Origin: Streptacidiphilus fuscans
GTDB taxonomy: Bacteria; Actinomycetota; Actinomycetes; Streptomycetales; Streptomycetaceae
DNA: 64,000 bases
Assembly (NCBI RefSeq): GCF_015690355.1
Contig: NZ_JADPRT010000015.1
Location: 146,122-210,121, forward strand
Reading direction: 5' to 3'
Both the position numbers and the translations under genes were made by a program. This document shows, in pieces, positions 1-9,109 of this stretch; positions within the stretch are counted from its first letter, which is position 1, and every line of letters starts with the position of its first letter. The notes beneath the pieces were generated by a model. That model worked only from the letters and a program-made list of their open reading frames with translations. It was not told the origin of the DNA and searched no databases.

Positions 1-1084
<1,084 letters not shown>

Positions 1085-1085
1085 C

Positions 1086-1156
1086 GTCCGACGGCGTCCA
1101 GCGCCGTCCGACAGCGCCCGACAACGTCCGACAGCAGCTGACGGCGTCCGAAACCG
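1086..1156. repeat. Degenerate 20-nt tandem repeat after msiK
   Basis: GTCCGA recurs at 1086, 1106, 1126 and 1146, an exact 20-nt spacing, the first three as GTCCGAC. The rest of each unit is more degenerate (mostly GC with CAGC or CGGC). It lies between the msiK stop codon and its terminator. Confidence 0.6.
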
Positions 1157-1220
1157 GCTCGCTCCGAGGACGGACGCGCACAGAACCGCAGCACCGAAGC
1201 GCAGCGCCGCAGCATGACCC

Positions 1221-1248
1221 GAAGCCGCCCGTTCCCCCGGGCGGCTTC
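1221..1248 (+). terminator. Terminator of msiK
   Basis: Perfect 11-bp stem (1221-1231 with 1238-1248) around a 6-nt loop, followed by CGGCTTTTCGG. It stands between msiK and the next start codon. Confidence 0.75.
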
Positions 1249-1336
1249 CGGCTTTTCGGGAGAATTCGGGCGCGACACTCACTCGTTGGAGTGACGCAAT
1301 GTCGCCAAATCATCACCGATCGCTAGCATCGCCGTC

Positions 1337-1765
1337 GTGAAGCAGCTAGCCCGCCGCATCGGCCGATCACTCGCCTTCGTCCTGCCGCTCGTCCTCGTGA
1401 CGACCGGCACCCTCGCGGTGGCCCGCGTCTCCTGGGCCCCGTCGGCCAACGCCGACGTCCAGTCGCTGACCGCCGCAGCCGCCCCGCCCGCCGCCGCGCA
1501 GGGCGACAGCACCGCGCCGCAGGACGCCCTCCGGGCACGCCTGCTGCGGGAGTTGACGACCAGGAACCCCGGCGTCGCCCTCGACGACCTGGAGAGCACC
1601 ATGGACCGCCAGCCGTCCCTGCGGCAGTTCTGCTCCTCCATCGCGCGCGACCTCGGTCAGGCCGCCGTCCGCAAGTACCACGGCAACGTGCAGAAGGCGC
1701 TCACCTACGCCCGCCCTGTCTGCGACGCCTCCTTCGCCGCCGGGTCCCTGTCCCCGACGGCCTGA
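1337..1765 (+). CDS. Small secreted protein of unknown function
   Basis: 142 residues. The N-terminus has a basic stretch (KQLARRIGR), a hydrophobic core (SLAFVLPLVLVTTGTLAVA) and a likely signal peptidase site near SANADV, so it should be exported. The mature part is about 100 residues with two Cys (QFCSS, PVCDAS) that could form a disulfide, and a helical segment mentioning LTTRNPGVALDDLESTM. The GTG start sits 7 nt after TAGCAT (1324-1329), implying a leaderless mRNA, and there is no Shine-Dalgarno sequence. I do not recognise a named family. Expression is probably independent, since terminators flank it on both sides. Confidence 0.75.
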   Translation: MKQLARRIGRSLAFVLPLVLVTTGTLAVARVSWAPSANADVQSLTAAAAPPAAAQGDSTAPQDALRARLLRELTTRNPGVALDDLESTMDRQPSLRQFCSSIARDLGQAAVRKYHGNVQKALTYARPVCDASFAAGSLSPTA

Positions 1766-1819
1766 TGGCCTGACGGCCGATGCCGTGATGGCCTGAACCC
1801 CAGGCGTCACACCGCGACA

Positions 1820-1859
1820 CGGGGTTCTGAGGATCGCTCCGGCGCTCCTCAGAACCCCG
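1820..1859 (+). terminator. Terminator after the small secreted protein gene
   Basis: Perfect 14-bp stem, 1820-1833 with 1846-1859, and a 12-nt loop. No long T run follows, as is common in high-GC actinomycetes. Confidence 0.7.
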
Positions 1860-1933
1860 GGTCGCCGCGTGTCGGCCACCTCCGAGGGCGACCTCTGGCG
1901 CAGGCATGCGCCTCCGCCCCCTAGGGTGGCGCC

Positions 1934-2713
1934 ATGACCGACGAGAACCTCATCCCCTCAGCCGGGCAGTCGCGACCGGCAGCTCCCACGGTGACGCAGG
2001 CCGTCATCCTGGCCGGCGGGCAGGGCTCCCGCCTCCGCCCCTACACCGACACCCGGCCCAAGCCGATGATCGAGATCCCCGGAACCGGCATCCCGATCAT
2101 CGGCCACCAGCTGCAGTGGCTGGCTGAAGAGGGCGTCACCGACGTCGTCATCTCCTGCGGATACCTCGCGGACGTCCTGCAGGACTGGCTGAAGACCGCC
2201 GACCTGCCACTGAACGTCACCACCGTCGTCGAGACCGAGCCGCTGGGACGTGGCGGCGGCCTGAAGTTCGCGGCGGGGTCGCTGCCGCGCCACAGCGAGC
2301 CCTGGTACGCCACCAACGGCGACATCTGGACCCGGTTCCCGCTCCGCGAGATGGCGGACTTCCACACCGCCCGCGACGCCCACGCGACGCTCGCCCTGGC
2401 CCGTCCCCGCCTGCCGTGGGGCACGGTCGACGTGGACCAGTTCGGCAACATCCTGGACTTCATCGAGTCCCCGCCGTCGCCCTACCTGATCAACGCGGGC
2501 GTCTACGTCTTCTCCGCCGAGTTCGCGGGCATGCTGCCGGACCTCGGCGACCATGAGCGGACCACCTTCCCCCGCCTGGCGCGTGAGCACCGCCTCTCCG
2601 GCTACGAGCTCCCGCAGGGTGTCTACTGGCGCGCCATCGACACCGCCAAGGACCTCCAGGAGGCCGCCAAGGAGCTCGCGTCGACCCGCGCCGCCGCTGA
2701 CGCGGACGCGTAG
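1934..2713 (+). CDS. Sugar-phosphate nucleotidylyltransferase
   Basis: 259 residues. It transfers a nucleotidyl group from an NTP to a sugar 1-phosphate to make an NDP-sugar. The glycosyltransferase-A type nucleotide-binding signature is clear: LAGGQGSRLRPYTD followed by RPKPMIEI near residues 25-50, then GHQLQWL and the metal-binding region TNGDIWTRF. Length fits the short forms (RfbA/GCD1-like) lacking a left-handed beta-helix domain. The substrate sugar cannot be read from sequence; glucose 1-phosphate or mannose 1-phosphate are both possible. The ATG lies 6 nt after TAGGGT (1922-1927), a leaderless start. It faces the DoxX gene across a shared terminator. Confidence 0.88.
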   Translation: MTDENLIPSAGQSRPAAPTVTQAVILAGGQGSRLRPYTDTRPKPMIEIPGTGIPIIGHQLQWLAEEGVTDVVISCGYLADVLQDWLKTADLPLNVTTVVETEPLGRGGGLKFAAGSLPRHSEPWYATNGDIWTRFPLREMADFHTARDAHATLALARPRLPWGTVDVDQFGNILDFIESPPSPYLINAGVYVFSAEFAGMLPDLGDHERTTFPRLAREHRLSGYELPQGVYWRAIDTAKDLQEAAKELASTRAAADADA

Positions 2714-2747
2714 GCATACAGACGCGCAGCGCAGGCTGCCGGCAAAA

Positions 2748-2782
2748 GAGGGCGGGGAACCGACGACCGGTTCCCCGCCCTC
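2748..2782. terminator. Bidirectional terminator between convergent genes
   Basis: Perfect 15-bp stem (2748-2762 with 2768-2782), 5-nt loop. AAAA precedes it on the plus strand, giving a U run for the minus-strand DoxX transcript. Confidence 0.85.
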
Positions 2783-2820
2783 CCTGCTGCAACCCGCCAC
2801 AACCCGCCGCGTCCCGCGGA

Positions 2821-4467
2821 CTACCCCAGCAGGCCGCCGATCACGCCGTTCGGGTTGCCCGGACTCTGCTGCCCGGAACCCGGCTTGTGCGTGCGGCTGG
2901 AGCCGCTCGTGCCGGAGGAGCCGGAGCCGGAACCGGCCCCCGTGCCGGCGCCGGTGCGCGTGCTGCCCGTGGACGACGACGAGGACGTGGACGACGAGGT
3001 CCCCGTGCTGCCGCTGTGGTGCTTGTGCGAGCTGGACGGCGACGGCTTGGCGCTCGTCGAACCCGGGCCGGAGTGGCCCGACTTGCCGCTCGTCGGAACG
3101 GACTGCACCGGGACCGGGACCGCGCCGCTCGGCCAGTCGCCGCCAGGCGTGGACGCGCTCGGCGAGGGCACCGGCGTCTCGGACGGGACCGAGGTGGTCT
3201 GGCTCACGTGCGAGGCGCGAACTGCCGCGCCCAGCACCGAACCCAGCAGGAACGTCGCGCCGATCACGACCGTCGCCAGCACCACCCCGCGCCGCAGCAC
3301 CCGACGCCGCAGCTGCCGCACCTGCGCGTGCTCGCCGAGCCGGCGCCACGCTTCCAGGTGCAGCCACCCGTCCAGCGAGAACATCGGCGCACCGGCCAGC
3401 AGCAGCGGGCTCCAGGCGGCCAGGTAGATGATCTCCGGCGTGTCGTAGACCGGTACCGCGCGCCAACTGGCCGTCGCCAGCAGAGCGACCGACAGCACCA
3501 TGGCTACCGCCGCGCTGGCCCGCTGCCACAAGCCGAGGATCGCCAGCACGCCGACGTTGATCTGGACGAAGGCCACCGCCAGGCCCGCACCCACCGGGTG
3601 GTCCATGGCCAGCGTCAGCAGCGGTTGCGCGATGCTCCAGGGGTGCAGGGCCTGCAGCCAGTGCGTCATCGAGCCGCGAGCGCCGCCGTCGAAGTAGACG
3701 GGGTCGCAGAGCTTGCTGAAGCCCGCGTAGACCGAGATGCAGCCCAGGAAGACGCGCAGCGGCAGCAGCACCAGGCCGAGGTCGACGCGCTTGCCCGGGT
3801 GCCAGGCGTGGTGCTGGGCGGAGGAGGAGGCGGGCGTGTCCGGGAGCGGAGGCCGCCGCGCGGGCGGCTCGAAGACCTGGACGCCGTCGAGGTCGGCGAA
3901 GCCGGAGAAGCCCGCGAAGTCCTCGTAGTTGTCGAGCTCGTCGAAGTCGATCTGGGTCATCTGCTGGGTCGACTCCATGTCGCCCAGCGCGACGCCACGA
4001 CCCCTGCCACCCACGGACGCCGGGGCGCCCGCCTGGCCGGGGACGCCCTGCGGCGGTACGGCGAGGTCGAGTTGGCCGGTGTAGGTGATCGGCACCACGC
4101 GTCCGCGTCGGCGCGGCATGGTCCTGACCGCGCCCGTCAGCCCGGGGACGGCGACGGATCCGGCGAGGGATCCGGGGACCCCGAGCGCGCCGCCTGCGGC
4201 AACTCCCGCCGCGGCGCCCGCGCTCGCCGGACCGGCGAATGTGCCCGCCCCGACCAGGGCGGAGTCGCGCGTCATCGCGCCGACGAGACCCGGGTCGATC
4301 AACGACCCCGAGGGCGGGGTGAACCGCACCCGGAAACTCGCGGTGGTGATGTTCAACCGCGTCGGGTCCGACGGCACCTTGACGGTGTTGAGCGTCGCCT
4401 CACCAGCGTCGGCCCCACCGTCGGAGGCCGCCCGGGGACGGGGACGGGTACGTGTTCTGGTGTCCAC
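2821..4467 (-). CDS. DoxX-family membrane protein with low-complexity extracytoplasmic tail
   Basis: 548 residues. An N-terminal disordered region of about 230 residues (Ala, Gly and Pro rich, with an acidic patch around DFDELDNYEDF) precedes a four-helix DoxX-type domain beginning KRVDLGLVLLPLRVFLG and including YAGFSKLCDP. A further hydrophobic helix follows (VVLATVVIGATFLLGS), then a roughly 140-residue Ser/Thr/Gly/Pro-rich tail ending GVIGGLLG that should lie outside the cell. DoxX proteins are linked to membrane redox complexes and thiol stress, but the precise role is unknown. The GTG start is the earliest in frame; the AGAGGAG before it is unusually close, so the true start could be slightly downstream. 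Confidence 0.8.
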   Translation of the reverse strand: MDTRTRTRPRPRAASDGGADAGEATLNTVKVPSDPTRLNITTASFRVRFTPPSGSLIDPGLVGAMTRDSALVGAGTFAGPASAGAAAGVAAGGALGVPGSLAGSVAVPGLTGAVRTMPRRRGRVVPITYTGQLDLAVPPQGVPGQAGAPASVGGRGRGVALGDMESTQQMTQIDFDELDNYEDFAGFSGFADLDGVQVFEPPARRPPLPDTPASSSAQHHAWHPGKRVDLGLVLLPLRVFLGCISVYAGFSKLCDPVYFDGGARGSMTHWLQALHPWSIAQPLLTLAMDHPVGAGLAVAFVQINVGVLAILGLWQRASAAVAMVLSVALLATASWRAVPVYDTPEIIYLAAWSPLLLAGAPMFSLDGWLHLEAWRRLGEHAQVRQLRRRVLRRGVVLATVVIGATFLLGSVLGAAVRASHVSQTTSVPSETPVPSPSASTPGGDWPSGAVPVPVQSVPTSGKSGHSGPGSTSAKPSPSSSHKHHSGSTGTSSSTSSSSSTGSTRTGAGTGAGSGSGSSGTSGSSRTHKPGSGQQSPGNPNGVIGGLLG

Positions 4468-4586
4468 ACTCCTCTAACCGGCTGAAGGGCCGGAAGGACA
4501 CTCCCGGTTGACGGAAGTGGACGGAGTTGACAAAAGTCCGCCAAGAGCGACCACGTCCGAACTCCGAACGGGCACACGACGCGTAA

Positions 4587-4610
4587 GGCCGACCACCGAG
4601 GTGGCCGGCC
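4587..4610 (-). terminator. Possible weak terminator upstream of the DoxX gene
   Basis: Inverted repeat GGCCGACCACC / GGTGGCCGGCC with one mismatch, followed on the minus strand by TTACGCG. Rest of the 4468-4768 gap: promoter-like AT patches for the DoxX gene and the tandem repeat listed next. Confidence 0.35.
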
Positions 4611-4672
4611 ATTGACGTTTCCCCGCCCGGCAGTTCACTGACCATGGCCCAAGGCCCATGAGCGAAAGCTCA

Positions 4673-4772
4673 GGAGCAAAGGCCCAGAGGCAAAGACCCG
4701 AGGAGCCAAGGCCCGGGAGCCAAGGCCCGGAAGCCAAGGCCCGGAAGCCAAGGCCTGGGAGCAAAGGCTCAG
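4673..4772. repeat. 14-bp tandem repeat at the 3' end of rlmB
   Basis: Five exact-period units between 4703 and 4772, the core being GAGCCAAGGCCCGG, with two or more decayed units to the left (from about 4673). The period is not a multiple of three. The last unit overlaps the rlmB stop codon (4769-4771). A small GNRA-type hairpin (TGAGC-GAAA-GCTCA, 4659-4672) lies at its left edge. Confidence 0.85.
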
Positions 4773-5833
4773 TCCTCGTCGGACTTCGCGGGCTTGGCGG
4801 ACTTCGCCGACTTGGCAGGCTTGGACGCCTTGGCAGCCTTGTCGCCCTTCGCCGCCCGGTCGCGCAGGCGCGCGGCCTCGTAGAGCACGATGCCCGCCGC
4901 CACACCGGCGTTGAGCGACTCGGCCTGACCCGGCATCGGAATACGGACCGTCAGATCGCAGGTCTCGGCGACCAGTCGGGACAGGCCCTTGCCCTCCGAG
5001 CCGATCACGACGACCACCGGGCCGGTCAGCGCGTCCAGGTCGACCACGTCGTGCTCGCCGTCGGCCGCCAGGCCGACCACGAAGCAACCCGCCTTCTGGT
5101 ACGACTCCAGCGCACGCGTCAGGTTGCTGGCGCGCGCGACCGGGACACGCGCCGCAGCGCCCGAGGAGGTCTTCCACGCCCCCGCCGTCATCCCGGCCGA
5201 GCGGCGCTCGGGGACGACCACGCCGTGCCCGTCGAAAGCGGCCACGGAACGGACCACGGCACCGAGGTTGCGCGAGTCGGTGATCCCGTCCAGCGCCACG
5301 ATCAGCGCGTTGTCGCGGTTGACCGCGGCGGCGGCGAGCAGGTCGTCCGGGTGCGCGTACTCGTACGGCGGCACCTGCAGGATCATGCCCTGGTGGTTGT
5401 GGCCCTCGGCGAGGTTGTCGAGCTGCTGGCGCGGCGCCTCGAGCAGCGGCACACCGCGCTCGGTCGCGAGGCTCAGCGCCTCACGGACACGCTCGTCGTT
5501 GTCGATGAACTGCTGCACGTAGAGCGCGGACGCGGGCACGTCGCCCTGCAGCGCCTCCAGCACCGAGTTGCGGCCGTAGACCAGCTCCGTGCCGGCCTTG
5601 CCGGTACGGCCCTGGACGCCGCCGCGGCGCATGCCCGACCGCGCGCGGGCGTCGGCGGCCCGCTTGGCGGCCGCGTTGGCGGCCCTCTGCTTGGGGTGAC
5701 CCTTGCGCGCCTCGGCGGGCGGCGTCGGGCCCTTCCCCTCCAGCGCCCGACGGCTGTGGCCACCCGTGCCGACCGACGCGCCCTTCTTCGACCCGGGGTT
5801 ACGACGGTTCCTGCGCTGGCTGTTGCCGGCCAT
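4769..5833 (-). CDS. rlmB: 23S rRNA 2'-O-ribose methyltransferase, TrmH/SpoU family (RlmB type)
   Basis: 354 residues. SPOUT-class enzyme that uses SAM to 2'-O-methylate a ribose, by family 23S rRNA Gm2251. The basic N-terminal extension of about 85 residues (rich in Arg, Lys, Ala) is typical of actinomycete members. The substrate-binding domain starts at VYGRNSVLEAL. The three SPOUT motifs are present: DGITDSRNLGA, VVIGSEGKGLS and IPMPGQAESLNAG. The C-terminus ends in an Ala/Lys-rich SAKSAKPAK array. ATG 5833 is preceded by a purine-rich leader. It lies 133 bp downstream of cysS on the same strand, the usual pairing in actinobacteria, so co-transcription is likely. Confidence 0.93.
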   Translation of the reverse strand: MAGNSQRRNRRNPGSKKGASVGTGGHSRRALEGKGPTPPAEARKGHPKQRAANAAAKRAADARARSGMRRGGVQGRTGKAGTELVYGRNSVLEALQGDVPASALYVQQFIDNDERVREALSLATERGVPLLEAPRQQLDNLAEGHNHQGMILQVPPYEYAHPDDLLAAAAVNRDNALIVALDGITDSRNLGAVVRSVAAFDGHGVVVPERRSAGMTAGAWKTSSGAAARVPVARASNLTRALESYQKAGCFVVGLAADGEHDVVDLDALTGPVVVVIGSEGKGLSRLVAETCDLTVRIPMPGQAESLNAGVAAGIVLYEAARLRDRAAKGDKAAKASKPAKSAKSAKPAKSDED

Positions 5834-5845
5834 GGCTGCTGTCCT

Positions 5846-5945
5846 GCTTCCTTCTTGCTTCTACGCTTTCGCGCTCGACTGCTTCTCTGCTGCTTCTCTG
5901 CTGCTTCGTGTTCTCTGCTGCTTCGAGCTGCTCTACTGCTGTGCG
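5846..5945 (-). repeat. Purine-rich GAAGCAGCAGAGAA repeat leader before rlmB
   Basis: Read on the minus strand, the cysS-rlmB gap holds several copies of GAAGCAGCAGAGAA-like units, an almost pure A/G/C string with regular GAAGCAG spacing, up to the ATG at 5833. It could act as an extended ribosome loading leader or be slippage-generated filler. Confidence 0.6.
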
Positions 5946-5966
5946 GTGCGGGCTATTTGACGCGTG

Positions 5967-7367
5967 CTACTTGCTGAGGGTCCAGCGCGAACCCTCCGCG
6001 CGGTCCTCGATGGTGAGCCCGGCCTGCGAGAGCCGGTCCCGGATGGCGTCGGACGTGCCCCAGTCCTTGCGCTCGCGCGCGGCCTGCCGCTGCTCCAGCA
6101 CCAGCTTGACCAGCGAGTCCACCACCTCGTGCAGGTTGTCCCCGCCGCTCGCGCCGGCACCGGCCCAGAACGGGTCCATCGGGTCCATGCCCAGCACTCC
6201 GAGCATGGCACGGACCTCGGCGAGACGCGCGACCGCGCTCTCCTTGTCGTCCGCGGCCAGCGCGGCGTTGCCCTGCCGCACGGCGGTGTGGACGATCGCC
6301 ATCGCGCCCGGCACGCCGAAGTCCTCGTCCATCGCCTCCGCGAACGCGGGCGGCACGTCCGCCGCGGGCTCGACCTCGCCGTGCAGCTCGACGACGCGCT
6401 CGATGAAGCCCTCGATCCGGGCGAACCCGGTCTCGGCCTCGCGGAGCGCCTCCTCGCTGTACTCGATGGTGGAGCGGTAGTGCGGCGTGCCCAGGTAGTA
6501 GCGGAGCACGATCGGACGCCAGTTGGCCACCATCTCGGAGACCAGCACCGAGTTGCCGAGCGACTTGCTCATCTTCTCGCCGCTGAGCGTCACCCAGGCG
6601 TTGTGCAGCCAGTAGGCGGCGAAGTCGTCGCCGTAGGCCTTGGACTGGGCGATCTCGTTCTCGTGGTGCGGGAAGATCAGGTCCCGGCCACCGCCGTGGA
6701 TGTCGAAGGCGCTGCCCAGGTACTTGTGCGCCATCGCGGAGCACTCCAGGTGCCAGCCCGGTCGCCCGTCGCCCCATGGGGTGGGCCAGCTGGGCTCACC
6801 GGGCTTGGCGGCCTTCCACATGGCGAAGTCGCGCGGGTCGCGCTTGCCGACCTCGCCGTCGCCCTCGGGCTGACGGAGGTTGTCCAGCTCCTGGTGCGAG
6901 AGCGCGAGGTACTCCGGGTACGAGGTGACGGAGAAGTAGACGTTGCCCTCGGGCGTCGCGTAGGCGTGACCGCGCTCGATGAGCCGCTGCATCATCTCGA
7001 TCATCTCGGTGACGTGCCCGGTCGCCCGCGGCTCGGCCGTGGGCGGCAGGCACCCGAGAGCGGTGTAGCCGTCGTTGAAGGCACGCTCGTTCGCGTAGCC
7101 GATCTGCCACCAGGGCAGGCCCGACTGGCGCGACTTGGCGATGATCTTGTCGTCGATGTCGGTCACGTTCCGGACGAAGGTGACGTCGTAGCCCCGGTGG
7201 GCGAACCACCGGCGCATGATGTCGAAGTTGAGGCCGGAGCGGATGTGACCGATGTGCGGCGCGGCCTGGACGGTCGCTCCGCACAGGTAGATCGAGACGC
7301 AGCCCGGCGTGATCGGGACGAAGTCACGGACCTGACCGGAGGCGGTGTCGTGCAGGCGAATGCTCAC
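5967..7367 (-). CDS. cysS: Cysteinyl-tRNA synthetase
   Basis: 466 residues, the normal length. Class I synthetase that charges tRNA-Cys. The HIGH motif (PHIGHIRSG) follows the zinc Cys in YLCGATVQ, and the KMSKS loop is present (GEKMSKSLGNS). The start is GTG 7367, giving VSIRLHDTAS; it lies 6 nt after TACCCT on the minus strand, so the mRNA is probably leaderless. The open frame extends further upstream but those codons would precede this promoter. Related MshC also carries HIGH-type motifs, but length, the KMSKS loop and pairing with rlmB favour CysS. Neighbours on the strand are ispF upstream and rlmB downstream. Confidence 0.95.
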   Translation of the reverse strand: MSIRLHDTASGQVRDFVPITPGCVSIYLCGATVQAAPHIGHIRSGLNFDIMRRWFAHRGYDVTFVRNVTDIDDKIIAKSRQSGLPWWQIGYANERAFNDGYTALGCLPPTAEPRATGHVTEMIEMMQRLIERGHAYATPEGNVYFSVTSYPEYLALSHQELDNLRQPEGDGEVGKRDPRDFAMWKAAKPGEPSWPTPWGDGRPGWHLECSAMAHKYLGSAFDIHGGGRDLIFPHHENEIAQSKAYGDDFAAYWLHNAWVTLSGEKMSKSLGNSVLVSEMVANWRPIVLRYYLGTPHYRSTIEYSEEALREAETGFARIEGFIERVVELHGEVEPAADVPPAFAEAMDEDFGVPGAMAIVHTAVRQGNAALAADDKESAVARLAEVRAMLGVLGMDPMDPFWAGAGASGGDNLHEVVDSLVKLVLEQRQAARERKDWGTSDAIRDRLSQAGLTIEDRAEGSRWTLSK

Positions 7368-7471
7368 CCCACCAGGGTAGTGGGCGAGAACCGGTGCCCT
7401 GCCCCTGCACGGGCTGACGCCACACGCCTTTATTGCCCGCGTCACACATGAGCGCTGAGGCAAGCGAGGCA

Positions 7472-7550
7472 GTTGCAGCGCCTAGGGGCGCAAGGAACTG
7501 CGCGAACAACCACCCACGCAGGGAGAACGCCGAACGCGCAGGGCCATCCG
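7472..7550 (-). repeat. Dispersed inverted-repeat element, half copy (copy 1)
   Basis: Contains AGGGGCGCAAGGAACTGCGCGA followed by a CCACCCACGCAGG spacer and CAGGGCCATCCG. This is the reverse complement of the middle plus right arm of the copies at 34710-34859 and 62057-62181. It ends one base before the ispF stop codon (7552-7554). Only one arm is present, so no long hairpin can form. Confidence 0.8.
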
Positions 7551-7551
7551 C

Positions 7552-8076
7552 TCAGTAGACGAGCGCCGTGGCGACCGCCGTCAGGCCTTCCTCGCGCCCA
7601 GGGAAACCCAGCCCGTCCGTCGTCGCACCCGCGACCGAGACCGGCGCACCCACCGTCGCCGACAGCAGCTCTTGCGCCTCCGCGCGCCTCTTGCCGACCT
7701 TCGGCATCGCGCCGACGACCTGCACCGCGACGTTGCCGATCTCGAAGCCCGCCTCACGGACGATCCGCGCGGCCTCCGCGAGCAGCTTCACACCGGACGC
7801 GCCCGCCCACTCGGGACGGTCCGTCCCGAAGTGCGCGCCGAGGTCGCCGAGGCCCGCCGCCGAGAACAGCGCGTTGCAGGCCGCGTGGGCGACGACGTCC
7901 GCGTCGGAGTGGCCGTCCAGGCCGAAGGAGTAGCCCTCCCAGCGCAGACCCGCGACCCACAGCTCGCGCCCCTCGGCGAACGCGTGGGTGTCCACGCCGA
8001 TCCCGGTGCGCGGAAGACGGGGAAGGGACACGCCCTCGGAACTCTTCGTGTCAGCGCCCTTCGCGTCAGAACTCAT
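7552..8076 (-). CDS. ispF: 2-C-methyl-D-erythritol 2,4-cyclodiphosphate synthase
   Basis: 174 residues. Fifth enzyme of the non-mevalonate (MEP) isoprenoid pathway; it cyclises CDP-methylerythritol 2-phosphate with loss of CMP. The metal-binding start GIGVDTHAF, the second metal site and substrate loop DGHSDADVVAHA, and the C-terminal ATTDGLGFPGREEG segment are all present. About 20 extra N-terminal residues precede the core. ATG 8076 overlaps the end of ispD by 11 nt in another frame, pointing to translational coupling of the two MEP genes. Confidence 0.96.
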   Translation of the reverse strand: MSSDAKGADTKSSEGVSLPRLPRTGIGVDTHAFAEGRELWVAGLRWEGYSFGLDGHSDADVVAHAACNALFSAAGLGDLGAHFGTDRPEWAGASGVKLLAEAARIVREAGFEIGNVAVQVVGAMPKVGKRRAEAQELLSATVGAPVSVAGATTDGLGFPGREEGLTAVATALVY

Positions 8077-8830
8077 CGCGGGACCTCCGTCGGGCCAGGA
8101 CCGCCTCCGCCAGGACGAGATCCAGCGGACGGGTCACCTTGAACGCCTCCTCGTGGCCGGGCACGACCACGACCCGGCCGCCGAACCGCTCGACCAGGCC
8201 CGCGTCGTCGGTCGCGTCGACACCCTCGGCGACCGCCTTGGTGTGCACGCGGTCGAGGACGTCGCGGCGGAAGCCCTGCGGGGTCTGCACCGCGCGCAGG
8301 GTCGACCGGTCGGGCGTGGAGAGGACCGGCTCCGGCGCGCCGGGCACGGCGGGCGCGCCGACCTGCTTGACCGTGTCCGCCAGGGGGACGGCCGGGACGA
8401 CCGCCTCGGCGCCCTCGGCGACCGTGCGGGCCACGGCGTCGACGACGTCGACAGGGACCAGCGGGCGGGCGGCGTCGTGGACGAGCACGACGTCGACGTC
8501 GTCCGGGAGCGCGGCGAGGCCGGCCCGGACGGACTCCTGACGGGTCGCGCCACCGGGCACCACGACGAGGACGGCGTTCTCCCGCTCACCGAGCGCGTCG
8601 GCAAGGAGGGCGCGCACCTCGGCGACACCGTCCGCGGGTGCGACCACGACGACGCGGCCGACGGCACGCGAACGCGCCAGTACGCGGACGGCGTGCACCA
8701 GGATCGGCACCCCGCCGAGGTCGCGCAGCGCCTTCGGGGCACCGGGCCCGAGGCGCTCGCCCCGGCCGGCGGCGGGAACCACTGCTGCGGCGTTCAGGTT
8801 TGGTCCCTTCGGGGATGTGGGTATGGCCAT
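8066..8830 (-). CDS. ispD: 2-C-methyl-D-erythritol 4-phosphate cytidylyltransferase
   Basis: 254 residues. Third MEP-pathway enzyme, coupling CTP with methylerythritol 4-phosphate. The nucleotide-binding loop AAVVPAAGRGERLG, a basic residue in PKAL, the VHDAARPLV motif and TPQGFRRDVL are all visible. The start chosen is ATG 8830; ATG and GTG alternatives are few and the upstream gap is strongly structured. It is followed directly by ispF, with an 11-nt overlap. carD lies upstream on the same strand across a 279-bp gap. Confidence 0.95.
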   Translation of the reverse strand: MAIPTSPKGPNLNAAAVVPAAGRGERLGPGAPKALRDLGGVPILVHAVRVLARSRAVGRVVVVAPADGVAEVRALLADALGERENAVLVVVPGGATRQESVRAGLAALPDDVDVVLVHDAARPLVPVDVVDAVARTVAEGAEAVVPAVPLADTVKQVGAPAVPGAPEPVLSTPDRSTLRAVQTPQGFRRDVLDRVHTKAVAEGVDATDDAGLVERFGGRVVVVPGHEEAFKVTRPLDLVLAEAVLARRRSRDEF

Positions 8831-8996
8831 GGCGTGCCGGGCTCAGCGCCCTTCCGTGAAGCGCCACTTGCGCTTGCGTCCGGCACTCGCACCGCACGCA
8901 CCGCAGCTGCTCGCACCACAGCTCTGGGCTCAGCCTTCACCACACGCACCACGCACGCAGGACTGACGCCGCGTGGCGCGTGCGACAGCGCACGCC

Positions 8997-9029
8997 TCAG
9001 CGCCCGGCGACGGCATCGCCAGGCGCTGA
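8997..9029 (-). other. Nested hairpin in the carD-ispD gap
   Basis: Outer stem 8997-9004 with 9022-9029 (8 bp), inner stem 9006-9010 with 9016-9020, separated by single-base bulges on each side. No U run follows on the minus strand. Could be a terminator or processing site between carD and ispD. Confidence 0.5.
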
Positions 9030-9054
9030 AACGAAACATACCGTGACGTCATGC

Positions 9055-9078
9055 CCGTACGTGCGGACGCACGTACGG
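9055..9078 (-). terminator. Hairpin downstream of carD
   Basis: Perfect 10-bp stem (9055-9064 with 9069-9078) and a GGAC loop, 32 nt after the carD stop codon. Likely terminator or attenuator between carD and ispD-ispF. Confidence 0.55.
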
Positions 9079-9109
9079 AATGCACCACGTACTGGGCCCA
9101 GGGAAGCCC

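Noticed and set aside
2887..4485. 532-codon open frame on the plus strand opposite the DoxX gene
   Set aside because: Arg/Ala/Gly-rich shadow frame with no domain; the minus strand encodes a clear DoxX domain, and high GC creates long antisense frames.
4658..5977. 439-codon plus-strand open frame opposite rlmB
   Set aside because: Shadow frame; its N-terminus is the translated 14-bp tandem repeat.
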